A DNA stretch of 64,000 nt from Acidobacteriota bacterium. Its GTDB lineage: Bacteria; Acidobacteriota; Terriglobia; Acidiferrales; UBA7541. Shown here in pieces: positions 9,299 through 17,544 of the stretch (the stretch's first letter is position 1; every line of letters begins with the position of its first letter). Location of the stretch: the NCBI GenBank assembly GCA_013289585.1, contig JABCZR010000007.1, forward strand, positions 1 to 64,000, written 5' to 3'. Made by a program: the position numbers and the translations under genes. The notes beneath the pieces are model-generated. The model worked only from the letters and a program-made list of their open reading frames with translations, was not told where the DNA came from and searched no databases.

Positions 9299-9330
9299 AA
9301 CTTGCCTGGTAAGTCGTGCCGGACATGTGG
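9299..9330 (-). repeat. Attachment-site-like element, half-copy f beside the recombinase
   Basis: The left arm reads AACTTGCCTGGTAAGTCG, followed by TGCCGGACAT as in the other copies. No right arm is visible before the recombinase stop at 9342. A single arm next to the recombinase is what an attI-like primary site, or a truncated cassette site, would look like. Read on the minus strand it contains GTTAGAT, which matches the classical attC core GTTRRRY. That could be chance. Confidence 0.55.
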
Positions 9331-9341
9331 TTTTGAAGCCT

Positions 9342-10289
9342 TCACGGGCCGGGTTCAATTCCGATCTTGTCGTTTACTGCCTCTCTCAATCGCTGTTTGC
9401 ATCCGAGATACTTTTCCGTGGTCTGAACCGAGACGTGGCCCAGCAGAAACTGGATCTGTTCCAGCTCGCCCCCGGCGCTGTGGCAGAGACGAGCACACGA
9501 CCTTCGAAGGTCATGGGGCGCGAGTCTTACGATTCCAACCTGGCCTGCGTACTGCTTGACGACGTGCCACACCACCTTTTCGGTCATTTCCGTGCCCCAA
9601 GTCGTTCCCGTCCTGCAGACGCAGCGAAATAGGCGCCCGTTCGCGACGCTCGACGCTGCGAGCCAATCATCGACGGTTTGTTTGACCCACAACGGCACTG
9701 GTATGGTTCGAACGTGACCAGCTTTTCCTATCAGATCGACGATGGCCCAGTGATCCTCGCGACGTTGGAAGTGGTCAACCGTGAGTTCCGTCAGTTCGCG
9801 ACGCCGCAGGCCACACCCCAATAGCAAAGCAAGGATCGCGCGGTCGCGCTTACCCTTCAATGTAACAGGATCAGGGAGTTGCCAAAGCGTTCGAGCTTCC
9901 TCGGCCGTCAGCCAGTTCCCGAGGCGGCACCCGAGCTTCTTGGCGCCCTTCACGCGACGGATACCCGCGGCCAGGTCCGGGCTCAGGAGTCCGGTATCTG
10001 CTGCTTCATAGGCGAGTCGTCGGACCGCTGCCAGCCTGACGTTTATGGTCCCTGCAGCCAGATGCCGATCTTCGAGATGAAGCCGATAACGGAGAACGAC
10101 CGCTTTGTTAAAAGAAAGTCGCGGTGTGGAGCAATACCAGGCAACAAACTCGTCGATTGAATGCCGATAACTTCGCTGCGATTCGAACGATCTCAAGCTT
10201 ACGATTACAGCGATCTTGGCTTGCTCCAGATCGGGAAGGCCGAGCTTCGTTTTCAGTCGGTTATGCCTGCTCTTGAGCTTGCGCTTCAT
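9342..10289 (-). CDS. XerC/D-like tyrosine recombinase (site-specific integrase)
   Basis: This recombinase of about 315 residues has an N-terminal SAM-like core-binding domain (about 25-125) and a C-terminal catalytic domain. The catalytic set is complete: Arg in CGLRRRELTEL, HDLRR (HxxR), LLGHVSVQTT, and the nucleophile Tyr in TTEKYLG. The ATG at 10289 has a strong GGGAGG site 8 nt upstream, so the longer frame from 10358 is rejected. I see no IntI-specific insertion between the second catalytic Lys region and HxxR, so it is not a canonical integron integrase. It is transcribed toward half-site f and the cassettes. Its proposed role is cassette insertion and excision. Mobilising a genomic island is the alternative. 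Confidence 0.85.
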   Translation of the reverse strand: MKRKLKSRHNRLKTKLGLPDLEQAKIAVIVSLRSFESQRSYRHSIDEFVAWYCSTPRLSFNKAVVLRYRLHLEDRHLAAGTINVRLAAVRRLAYEAADTGLLSPDLAAGIRRVKGAKKLGCRLGNWLTAEEARTLWQLPDPVTLKGKRDRAILALLLGCGLRRRELTELTVDHFQRREDHWAIVDLIGKAGHVRTIPVPLWVKQTVDDWLAASSVANGRLFRCVCRTGTTWGTEMTEKVVWHVVKQYAGQVGIVRLAPHDLRRSCARLCHSAGGELEQIQFLLGHVSVQTTEKYLGCKQRLREAVNDKIGIEPGP

Positions 10290-10374
10290 GGTTAGCCGCC
10301 TCCCGACGACTAGCCATATCAGACTCCCCTTTTGGCAGCTCTCTGTCCGAGTGCCCAATTAAGGTCTCTGTGCG

Positions 10375-10409
10375 AAACCTAAGTGATTGCAATACCACGT
10401 CTTAGGTTT
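10375..10409. promoter_or_regulatory. Inverted repeat upstream of the recombinase
   Basis: AAACCTAAG (10375-10383) and CTTAGGTTT (10401-10409) form a perfect 9-bp inverted repeat with a 17-nt spacer, 86 nt upstream of the recombinase start. It could be an operator, an arm-type recombinase site or a terminator for the preceding gene on the minus strand. Poor T-richness after it argues against a terminator. Confidence 0.4.
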
Positions 10410-10531
10410 TAATTTACATCGTTCGCAACGAGGACACCGGGGGGGCGAATTTCCTCTCGTCGACCGAAATACTTTCATGCTTTCAATCGCTTACTATGCG
10501 AGATCTAGCACGCCGCATTCATCGAAACCTT

Positions 10532-13500
10532 CTATTTCGAGGCTCCCATCGCTGCCAAGCGATTTTGCGCCAGTCGGTAGGACGAGCCCGATACTTGCGA
10601 CGGTTTTTTGGGCTTCTTCACTTGATTGTAATCTGATGTGGCGACTTCGCGTTCGTCATATTGTTCGGCAATCCGCCCGAACCCGTACCAATAGTTGGAT
10701 TCCGGCTCGTCCAGGTTCAATAGATCCATGGCCTGAATCAGAATTTCCCGTGCTTCCTTTGTCTTGCCCATTTCGGCATACAGGCATCCCAGCGTGTGTA
10801 GAGCGGGTGCGTTGTTGTTCTGTGCGACTTGGGAGCTTTTGGTCGCGGCTTCTAGATCATCCTGACTCACCTTGCCTGTAAAAAGGGAGTTCCAAGCAAC
10901 GCTGTTCATGTCGGAACCCTCCGCTTTCCCCGCATCCATCAGTTGCCGGCCCAGTTCGTGCGCCTTAGCGTAGTCCTCTCGCGCTGCCGCTGTATAAATG
11001 AAAGCCCGCCTCACATCGGTATCATCGGGCAACCGCTTGGTCATTTCCTGTGCCAGTGCATCCGCTTCCGTAAACCGCCCAAGGCCACGCAGCGCGGTCT
11101 CATCGTCAAAAAACAACCGTTTCGAATCCCGGTATTGTTTTGCGAGTTCAGCCGCCAGCACATGCAGCTTCTCGTATTCCTCGAGGTTGTTATAGGCGCT
11201 TAATAGCCCGATTCCCAGATTCAGTTTGCCCGAATCGTCTTTTGCGGCGCTTCTCCCAGTTTCCAGGATATTCACTGCTTCGCGCGCCGTCTCTTTCGTT
11301 TGCGTGAGGATGGCCGCTGCCGCGTATTTCATTTGTTCCCCGTCCGCCTCTTTTCCCTTCGTCCACATGCGCGGAAACGCAAACCCCGCAAGCGGATCGT
11401 CCCCTCCGGCCAAGTGCTCTTCATCGCGAACCCAGTCCAGCAGAACCCGTGCACCGGCCGTATTCCCAGCCTGCAAGCGATCCAGAATTTCCAGTCCGAT
11501 TGAATTCGGCTTTTCTGCACCATCAAGGATCTTGTATTTGCCGTCCTCCTTGATCACCCACATGGTGATCTTGTTTGCGCCAGCAGGCCGGAGCGTGACC
11601 CTGTACCCCGTAGTGTCATCGCCTTCCGTTTGCACTTGCATCGCTGGCATGACCACATCCAGCATGATGTCCGCCGGAAATCCTGTTTTCGACAGAGCGC
11701 TGCGGATCACGCGTCCAGCCTTCAGCGTCCTTTCGATGTCCTCAGGGCTTGAATTCCGGATAACTCTCTGCGCGTTCCGGCTGTAGATTGCGCTCATCTT
11801 CTCCACTGTGATCTGGGGATCCAGTGTGATCAAAAACATCCTTGTGACCACGCCTGCCGGGCTGTCCTCAATTTTGATCTGCTCGTGTGGCAATGCTTTG
11901 CGTAGCATCAAGGCGAGTGCCATCGTCTTCGAAGCGTTGTTTCCGGAAGCTCCCGCGGCCATGAGTTCGGCCGCCGCCGGGTACTTCCGTGCCCGCATCA
12001 GCATTTCTCCTGCGCTCTTCAATACTGACTTCAGGTCATTTTCATTTCCGGTTCGTTTTCGTGCTTCCGTCATGCCAGCTTCTGTCCCGTTCAGGGCGGT
12101 ATCGCAGGCCACAATCACCCCGTTCAGCTGCGGATTTAGGCCTTCCGCATTTTTCTTCGCGGCTGCAAAATCCCCCGCGTAAAAAAGAGCAAACGCCGGA
12201 TTGTTCTTCAATCCGATTTTGGCCAGCTGCTCTTCCGTCAGGCTTTGATATTCCGCAGCCGCCTCCTTCATCTTGGCTCCCGGGCCGTAGCGTTCGCCCT
12301 CATCGTTGTATTCCAATAGAATTGCGAGATTCCCCACGATCTCTTTATCCTCGGGATCGAGTTTCTTTGCCGCACGAAACGCCGCTTCCGCTCCGGCAAA
12401 GTCGCTCCCGCGTCGGTACTGTCGTCCAACCAGATCGTATTCAAGAATCTCAGCCAGCGTCTTCTGGGCTAGGGCGGACAAAGGTTCGAGCTTTACAGCC
12501 GTGCGGGCCTCTTCCCGTGCCGCCTCCCCCATTCCAGCCGAAAGAAGTATTTTCGCCCTTTGCAGGTGATGTACGGCCTCTTTAGGGTGCCGCGCGATGA
12601 AAACGTGGCTGGCCTGAAACGCCTCCCGCATTTTTCCCTGGCTCATCAGCGTCTGAGTCGTCGGTTCGAAATAAACGAGAATGGCCGGGCCCTCGCGTAA
12701 AGAAACAACTTTTTCTCGTAGTTCTTTGGCTTCCTCGGCCGTGAGCCGCCGCTTCACCGTGTCAAACTGCAGGACAGCCTTCACCGACCCATCCCCCTCC
12801 ATTGAAAAGTCTTCTGTCAAAATGGCCGGGCCTAATGCCATCTTTACGCGTGGGGGCAACGGTTTTGCTTGGAAGCCCAGAGGCGGGAAGAATCTGTACT
12901 GCCATTCGTTTACAAAGGCCTCTGGCAATTGGTAATCGGCTGTGCGAGGTTTTTTAGGATTGTCCGTTGTGGCATCCGCGCTCTTTTCAGCTTCCTTCTC
13001 GCGCTGCTGCAATTCATTGGGAAGCCTGTAAAAAAGGCTTTCCAGACGGATGGCCGCGCTGGCGCTGTCTAAACCCGTGTACCCTCGCTTGGCCTCGCTG
13101 GCCTCGATGACGAGTTGCAATTGTTTCGACAAATCAGCCGGATCCGACCGATTGAATCGCCCTAGTTTCTCCGAGAGGTACTCATTGCCAATATAGTCTT
13201 TGAGATCCTTCCTGCTGTCCTTATCGTCGGCATCCGCGTAGGCGGATCGGAATCCGGATTCGAACACGCCGTGTGGCTCGGTTGTTTCGACCACCCGAGC
13301 CGGACCGTTCTCAGCCAAGTAAAATTCCCTCTTTTCCACCACTCGATTGTCTCGCGAGGAAGCTTCAGGTATTGCTACCAGCTCTGAGCTCTCAGCTCGC
13401 GCGATTAGTGCGAGTCGTCCCTGATCGGATTGGGGCAGCTGCCCAAGCCGTGCATATTCATCGGTCGGATCGATCCATAGATCCTGATTGCCCGGCACAT

Positions 13501-14659
13501 ACACGATGGCATGATCGAACAGACCCATCCCCGGGAGCTCGGCCTCGGCGTCGTGCCTCTGCCCTGCATTCAGAAGGGCAACAAACGAAGGAATTCCAGC
13601 AGCCCGCAGCATTGCCACCGCCAGCGTGGCCTTGTCCTTGCAGTCCCCGTATTTGTGCCGCAGTGTTTCTGCCGGCGCGTGTGGAACGATTGCAGCATCT
13701 CCAAACTCCACTCCCGTGTAGCGCACTTCCCGGCTCAAATACTGCAGAATGGCCGCGGCCTTGTCCTCACGGTTTGTTTTCCCTACAACCAGGCCGTTCA
13801 CGAGCGACTGAACATCCTTTTGCGATGCCTTCTCGTCGATGATCTTCGCGTAACCCTCGGCAACCGCCTGCCAGGAACCTCCGGTCGAAAACGCCACTTG
13901 GGGTTGTCCGGGAATCTCTTTGGGCAGATAGTCCTCGACTTCGTCCAACGCATCCATCGGGCCCTGCTCAAAAACGATCCGCACGCGGCCGCTTGCTTCC
14001 GTTTTTTGCGGCTTCACGTCAGGAAGCAGTTGCGACACGTAGCGCAGGGGCATGGAGCCAGGCGCTTCAAGAACGAGCTTCGAACTTTGCACTGGAACCA
14101 GACGCCCAAAATAGTTTCGAACGACGACACCGGCCCCGAAGAACGGCGCTCTTTCTTTCCAAACCTCTTCTTCTTCTACGACCGACCCCGGCGCGATTGC
14201 GGGCAGGGGCGCGCGCAAAGTTCTCCCGTCGCCATAAGTCTTGTCATTGTCATCGCGCGCCGGCGAGTCGGAAATGGTTTTCTGATCGAGCGCGTGGATT
14301 ACGCTATCCGGCGTGATAACTCGCGCGCGCACCGTGGGGCGCTCTTCGTGCCACGGCTCCCATCCGAGTGAAATGTCATCCCACCCCTCGGAGCCTTTTT
14401 GCGTCAGGACTTTGTAAACGAGATAGTGCGTTCGAATGGCTTTTCCATCCTCGTCAAAAACGTAGTTCTCCTCCTCATCTAGAACGATCACGTCAGTGCC
14501 CGCCTTGGGAGTAACGCTCGAGGCGGCTTTGTACAATGTCGTGCCCTCCGCACTAAACCGCGGAATGTCCCAGGCGCGCGCGTTGTCCGAACCGATTAAT
14601 CGAGAAGGAAGAACAAAAAGCCAGGCGCTCAGAACGACGAAGGCACGACATGGCAGCAT
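10532..14659 (-). CDS. DUF3857 / transglutaminase-like / TPR giant exported protein
   Basis: This protein of 1375 residues has a signal peptide (MLPCRAFVVLSAWLFVLPSR). A DUF3857 beta-domain spans about 55-260. A transglutaminase-like core spans about 290-410, with the Cys in HKYGDCKDKATL, the His in LFDHAIVYV and Asp in WIDPTDEYARLGQLP, so the Cys-His-Asp triad is present. The remaining 900 residues contain many TPR-like helices. The family is widespread in Bacteroidota and Acidobacteriota. The substrate is unknown, and a periplasmic or surface peptide- or protein-modifying role is inferred. It stands alone between the recombinase and the tRNA remnant and may belong to the same mobile region. 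Confidence 0.85.
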   Translation of the reverse strand: MLPCRAFVVLSAWLFVLPSRLIGSDNARAWDIPRFSAEGTTLYKAASSVTPKAGTDVIVLDEEENYVFDEDGKAIRTHYLVYKVLTQKGSEGWDDISLGWEPWHEERPTVRARVITPDSVIHALDQKTISDSPARDDNDKTYGDGRTLRAPLPAIAPGSVVEEEEVWKERAPFFGAGVVVRNYFGRLVPVQSSKLVLEAPGSMPLRYVSQLLPDVKPQKTEASGRVRIVFEQGPMDALDEVEDYLPKEIPGQPQVAFSTGGSWQAVAEGYAKIIDEKASQKDVQSLVNGLVVGKTNREDKAAAILQYLSREVRYTGVEFGDAAIVPHAPAETLRHKYGDCKDKATLAVAMLRAAGIPSFVALLNAGQRHDAEAELPGMGLFDHAIVYVPGNQDLWIDPTDEYARLGQLPQSDQGRLALIARAESSELVAIPEASSRDNRVVEKREFYLAENGPARVVETTEPHGVFESGFRSAYADADDKDSRKDLKDYIGNEYLSEKLGRFNRSDPADLSKQLQLVIEASEAKRGYTGLDSASAAIRLESLFYRLPNELQQREKEAEKSADATTDNPKKPRTADYQLPEAFVNEWQYRFFPPLGFQAKPLPPRVKMALGPAILTEDFSMEGDGSVKAVLQFDTVKRRLTAEEAKELREKVVSLREGPAILVYFEPTTQTLMSQGKMREAFQASHVFIARHPKEAVHHLQRAKILLSAGMGEAAREEARTAVKLEPLSALAQKTLAEILEYDLVGRQYRRGSDFAGAEAAFRAAKKLDPEDKEIVGNLAILLEYNDEGERYGPGAKMKEAAAEYQSLTEEQLAKIGLKNNPAFALFYAGDFAAAKKNAEGLNPQLNGVIVACDTALNGTEAGMTEARKRTGNENDLKSVLKSAGEMLMRARKYPAAAELMAAGASGNNASKTMALALMLRKALPHEQIKIEDSPAGVVTRMFLITLDPQITVEKMSAIYSRNAQRVIRNSSPEDIERTLKAGRVIRSALSKTGFPADIMLDVVMPAMQVQTEGDDTTGYRVTLRPAGANKITMWVIKEDGKYKILDGAEKPNSIGLEILDRLQAGNTAGARVLLDWVRDEEHLAGGDDPLAGFAFPRMWTKGKEADGEQMKYAAAAILTQTKETAREAVNILETGRSAAKDDSGKLNLGIGLLSAYNNLEEYEKLHVLAAELAKQYRDSKRLFFDDETALRGLGRFTEADALAQEMTKRLPDDTDVRRAFIYTAAAREDYAKAHELGRQLMDAGKAEGSDMNSVAWNSLFTGKVSQDDLEAATKSSQVAQNNNAPALHTLGCLYAEMGKTKEAREILIQAMDLLNLDEPESNYWYGFGRIAEQYDEREVATSDYNQVKKPKKPSQVSGSSYRLAQNRLAAMGASK

Positions 14660-15060
14660 TAGGAAAACCCCTTTGATGAAGTTATAGAAAGTATCGCGCT
14701 TTCACGGATACGGCAAGAGACTGAAGCACAGTGGGACAATCGAGGCGGCGTTTTCCGCGGCCTTGTGTTGACAGAGTGTAGAAGCGTGGCGCGTGGTGGG
14801 AATTCGGTATAACTTCGGTACAACTAAGGGCGAGATTTCGGGAGAAAGACCCTGTAAGCGACGCTTAGCAAAGCATTTAGAATTTCTGCCTCCTTTGTTA
14901 GAAGGCAGACGCTCTATCCAACTGAGCTACGGGCGCATTAGGCATTGATTTTAAGACATTTGCGCCTCGTGGGCACTCTGTTTTAGATGTATTGACCCTC
15001 TGCGTAAGGGGCAGACTCTCGAGTCCAGACGTTCAGGCCGAGCGCGAAGATTGATTGGGC
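14660..15060. other. Gene-poor stretch with a tRNA remnant
   Basis: About 400 nt upstream of the DUF3857 gene. It must contain that gene's promoter. The only recognisable feature is the half tRNA-Arg at 14898-14936 and the hairpin next to it. No convincing reading frame is present. Confidence 0.5.
14898..14936 (-). pseudogene. 5' half of a tRNA-Arg(UCU) gene
   Basis: On the minus strand the sequence starts with the acceptor strand GCGCCCG, then TA, a D-arm GCTC-AGTTGGATA-GAGC, and the 5' side of the anticodon stem TCTGC with loop CTTCTAA (anticodon TCT). After position 38 it does not continue as a tRNA: no GCAGA at the expected place, no T-arm GGTTCGA and no CGGGCGC acceptor strand follow. 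Beyond the break lies CAAAGGAGGCAGA, so TCTGCCT (14885-14891 on the plus strand) and AGGCAGA (14903-14909) form a 7-bp stem. Most likely it is a tRNA gene cut by integration or deletion in the anticodon loop. Confidence 0.7.
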
Positions 15061-15177
15061 GCGAGTCAGAGCGCGTACCTTGAATTATTTGCCGGCTTGA
15101 AGGGCGCGTACTACGGCGCCTCCTTGTTGCCCGGTTGCGCCGACTACGGCGACGAGTTTCTTATTTATGCGTTCCAT
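15061..15177 (-). pseudogene. NmrA-family NAD(P)-binding protein, N-terminal remnant
   Basis: From ATG 15177 the frame reads MERINKKLVAVVGATGQQGG, then AVVRALQAGK and a TAA stop at 15085-15087. Immediately after the stop the same frame continues FKVRALTR, the conserved second strand and NADP-phosphate-binding Arg of NmrA-like proteins, and then similarity ends. It is therefore a fragment with a premature stop and a lost C-terminus. It is divergent from a MarR remnant, a pairing common for NmrA-type reductases controlled by MarR regulators. Confidence 0.7.
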
Positions 15178-15310
15178 ATGCCGTGTGCCTCTCTTTCCTG
15201 AATTATTGATGTCGAGTCTATTGATATAGATATATGCTGCTGGACATCCGTTATACGAAATGTCAAAATAGTTTCGCCATGGACAAGAACTCCCGAGACC
15301 CGGTTCACTG

Positions 15311-15568
15311 TTGGCTGGTATGGGGAAAGGCCTTTCACGCCGGGTCGAGAGTTCTGAGGATCGGCGCGTCCGCGTCGTGTCGTTCACGACAAAAGGCAAA
15401 AAATTGATCGCGCCGATTTTTCGCAAACACGCAGCCGAAATCAGGAAAGTCTTTGCCGATGCCAGCCCGAAAGAGTTGCGAGCTCTTGAAGCGACATTGA
15501 AAAAGATTGGCAAGCGCGCCGAGAGTCTGGGGACCGGGGTCAATCCAAAGTGTTTAAGCCCACGATGA
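15311..15568 (+). pseudogene. MarR-family regulator, C-terminal remnant
   Basis: Residues RRVESSEDRRVRVVSFT followed by TKGKKLIAPIF are the wing and following helix of a MarR regulator, and the C-terminal dimerisation helix follows (KELRALEATLKKI). The N-terminal helices and the recognition helix are missing and no proper start is visible. The intact gene would have been about 150 residues; only about 85 remain. It ends 58 nt before an LLM-class oxidoreductase, which it may once have controlled. Confidence 0.65.
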
Positions 15569-15626
15569 CATAGCGGCGGAGTGCGCTGATCAATCGAAAG
15601 GAAAGTTGTCCTGGAGAATGACGTAA

Positions 15627-16679
15627 ATGCAGATTGGAATCGACAGTTTCGCAGCAGCTATCTCCGACCCAGCCACAGGTCTCACGCTCAGCCCGGTGGA
15701 GCGCATGCACCATCTACTTGAAGAGATTGAACTTGCCGATAAGGTCGGCCTCGACGTATTCGGCATTGGCGAACATCACCGGGCGGAGTTCCTCGACTCA
15801 GCTCCGGTTGTAATCCTCTCCGCTGCCGCCACGCGCACGGAAAATATCCGTCTCACCAGCGCAGTCACGGTTCTCAGTGCCTCCGACCCCGTTCGCGTTT
15901 TTCAGGAGTTCGCGACTCTCGACTTGATCTCGCGGGGCCGCGCCGAAATCGTCGCCGGTCGCGGTTCGTTCGTTGAGTCGTATCCCCTCTTCGGGCTGCG
16001 TCTTGAAGATTATGATTCGCTCTTTGCGGAAAAACTCGAGCTTCTCCTGAAAATCCGGGAAAGCACGAAAGTCCACTGGTCCGGAAAACACCGCGCAGCG
16101 CTTACCGGCCAGGCAATCTATCCTCGCCCGCTGCAGGATCCGCTCCCCATATGGGTAGGTGTAGGCGGCACGCCCGAATCTTTCGTTCGCGCAGGTATGC
16201 TCGGACTTCCTCTGATGGTGGCCATTATCGGCGGTGAGCCAAGGCGCTTTCGCCCACTGATAGACCTCTACCGCGAGGCTGGGCGTCGCGCCGGTCATTC
16301 GCCCGAGCAACTCACCGTAGGTCTTCATTCCGTCGGCTTTCTCGCGGACACCACGGACGAAGCCGCAGAAATATTCTTTCCAGGCTATGCGCACACTTTT
16401 ACCGAAATCGGCAAGGAACGCGGCTGGCCACCCGCCACGCGCGCTCAGTTCGACACGCTGCGCGGACCTACCGGCGCGCTGCTAATCGGCGACGCTAAAA
16501 CGGTCGCGAAAAAGATCCTTTATGTGAATGAAGTTCTCGGTGGGATTTCGCGCGTCACATTCCAAATGGGTGTCTCCACGCTGCCACACGAAAAAATGCT
16601 GCACGCCATAGAAATCCTCGGCACTCGAGTAGCGCCTATCGTCCGGAGCGGGGCGAGGGCCACTCCGTTGCGCGCGTGA
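15627..16679 (+). CDS. LLM-class flavin-dependent oxidoreductase (luciferase-like)
   Basis: This 350-residue protein has the bacterial luciferase-like TIM-barrel fold: [17 protein letters not shown] near residue 45, [32 protein letters not shown] near 115 and [16 protein letters not shown] near 190. Members reduce or oxygenate substrates with FMN or F420, and the substrate here is unknown. The ATG at 15627 is preceded by a GGAAAG/GGAG-rich stretch. It follows a MarR remnant and precedes a frameshifted SDR, so it may be the surviving member of a broken redox operon. Confidence 0.85.
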   Translation: MQIGIDSFAAAISDPATGLTLSPVERMHHLLEEIELADKVGLDVFGIGEHHRAEFLDSAPVVILSAAATRTENIRLTSAVTVLSASDPVRVFQEFATLDLISRGRAEIVAGRGSFVESYPLFGLRLEDYDSLFAEKLELLLKIRESTKVHWSGKHRAALTGQAIYPRPLQDPLPIWVGVGGTPESFVRAGMLGLPLMVAIIGGEPRRFRPLIDLYREAGRRAGHSPEQLTVGLHSVGFLADTTDEAAEIFFPGYAHTFTEIGKERGWPPATRAQFDTLRGPTGALLIGDAKTVAKKILYVNEVLGGISRVTFQMGVSTLPHEKMLHAIEILGTRVAPIVRSGARATPLRA

Positions 16680-16756
16680 TGAATCAGACTCTTCAGGACG
16701 AACTCCGTTGGCGGACAACAGTTCTAAAGATGGCGCGCGAGCGCTGAGGGAGGCAG

Positions 16757-17495
16757 ATGAAAACCTCAACAACGCATCGGGGGCGAGTAGCGTTGGTCAC
16801 AGGAGCCGGCCAAGGCATCGGTCAAGCGATAGCGCTGGCATTGGCAGAACGGGGCGCACGAGTAATTGCGACCGACCTCAAGTCCCCGCACGAAACCGTG
16901 CGTAAGATTGGTCCCACGGCGTGCGCACTTCAACTGGATGTGACCCTAGAAGATGATTGGCGTTCCGTACTCCTCAAGAGCCGAGATGTAGGGGATGTGG
17001 ATATCGTTGTGAACAACGCTGGCTATTTTCCAAATCGCTCTATCGACGAGCTGGATCTGCCGACGTGGCGAAAGACGATGGCTACGAATTTAGACTCACA
17101 CTTTTTGAGTGAAGTATTTCTTGCCAACGATGAGGAAGAAGAAGTGGGGCCGCTTCATCGGAATATCGTCAAACATGGTGGGGTTAGCAATACCAGGCAT
17201 GAGCCACTATATCGCTACAAAGATGGGAATCATCGGCTTTATGAGAGGCTTGGCGAATGATGTTGCAAACGACGGCATTACTGCGAACGCGGTGTTGCCC
17301 GGTCTTACGAATACACTGGCAACCGCGCCGCAATCGGAAGAGCAAAAACGCGCCACATGGGAACAGCAAGCCATCAAGCGCCTCGGAGAACCGGAGGATG
17401 TTACGGGTGCGGTTTTATTCTTAACAAGCGACGATGCCGCTTTCATCACTGAGCAATCAATTGTCGTAGACGGCGGTCAATATCGGATCGGATAA
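16757..17495 (+). pseudogene. SDR-family oxidoreductase, frameshifted
   Basis: The first frame (16757 to about 17105) gives the Rossmann start VALVTGAGQGIGQAIALALA and the NNAG motif, up to TNLDSHFLS. The protein then resumes in another frame from about 17109 (KYFLPTMRKKKWGRFI) with the active-site segment SHYIATK (YxxxK) and the end IVVDGGQYRIG. The join fits a 2-nt loss near AGTGAAG at 17106-17112, since family members have two residues between FL and the basic residue. All catalytic parts survive on the two pieces, so recent inactivation or a sequencing error is likely. It would be about 246 residues if intact. Confidence 0.8.
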
Positions 17496-17544
17496 AGCAA
17501 GACCAAGTTTCGTTAGAAACCCGCACCTACACTGGAATTCCGAA

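Larger units (their letters stand above)
1..10409 (-). other. Integron-like cassette array with tyrosine recombinase
   Basis: Six copies or half-copies of one imperfectly palindromic element lie at about 61, 1106, 1739, 2646, 4793 and 9299, in the gaps between otherwise unrelated genes. A tyrosine recombinase gene borders the last copy. Read on the minus strand the order is recombinase, half-site, regulator and lipoprotein genes, site, hydrolase, site, TonB protein, site, unknown, site, unknown, site. The elements and gene order are seen directly. That the recombinase moves these cassettes is inference. The array probably continues left of the window. A family of dispersed palindromic (MITE or REP-like) repeats is the main alternative. 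Confidence 0.55.

Noticed and set aside
9342-10289. Canonical integron integrase IntI
   Set aside because: No IntI-type inserted helix is seen before HxxR, and the sites do not show classical attC R-box pairs. It is kept as XerC/D-like.
14821-14936. Group I intron in the tRNA-Arg anticodon loop
   Set aside because: The stem TCTGCCTTC/GGAGGCAGA looks like a P1 helix with a U-G pair, but no P3/P7 core elements and no 3' exon with T-arm and acceptor are found before the next gene.
9342-14936. Complete genomic island with flanking att repeats at the tRNA remnant
   Set aside because: No matching tRNA 3' half or direct repeat was found at the other end within the window, so island borders cannot be drawn.
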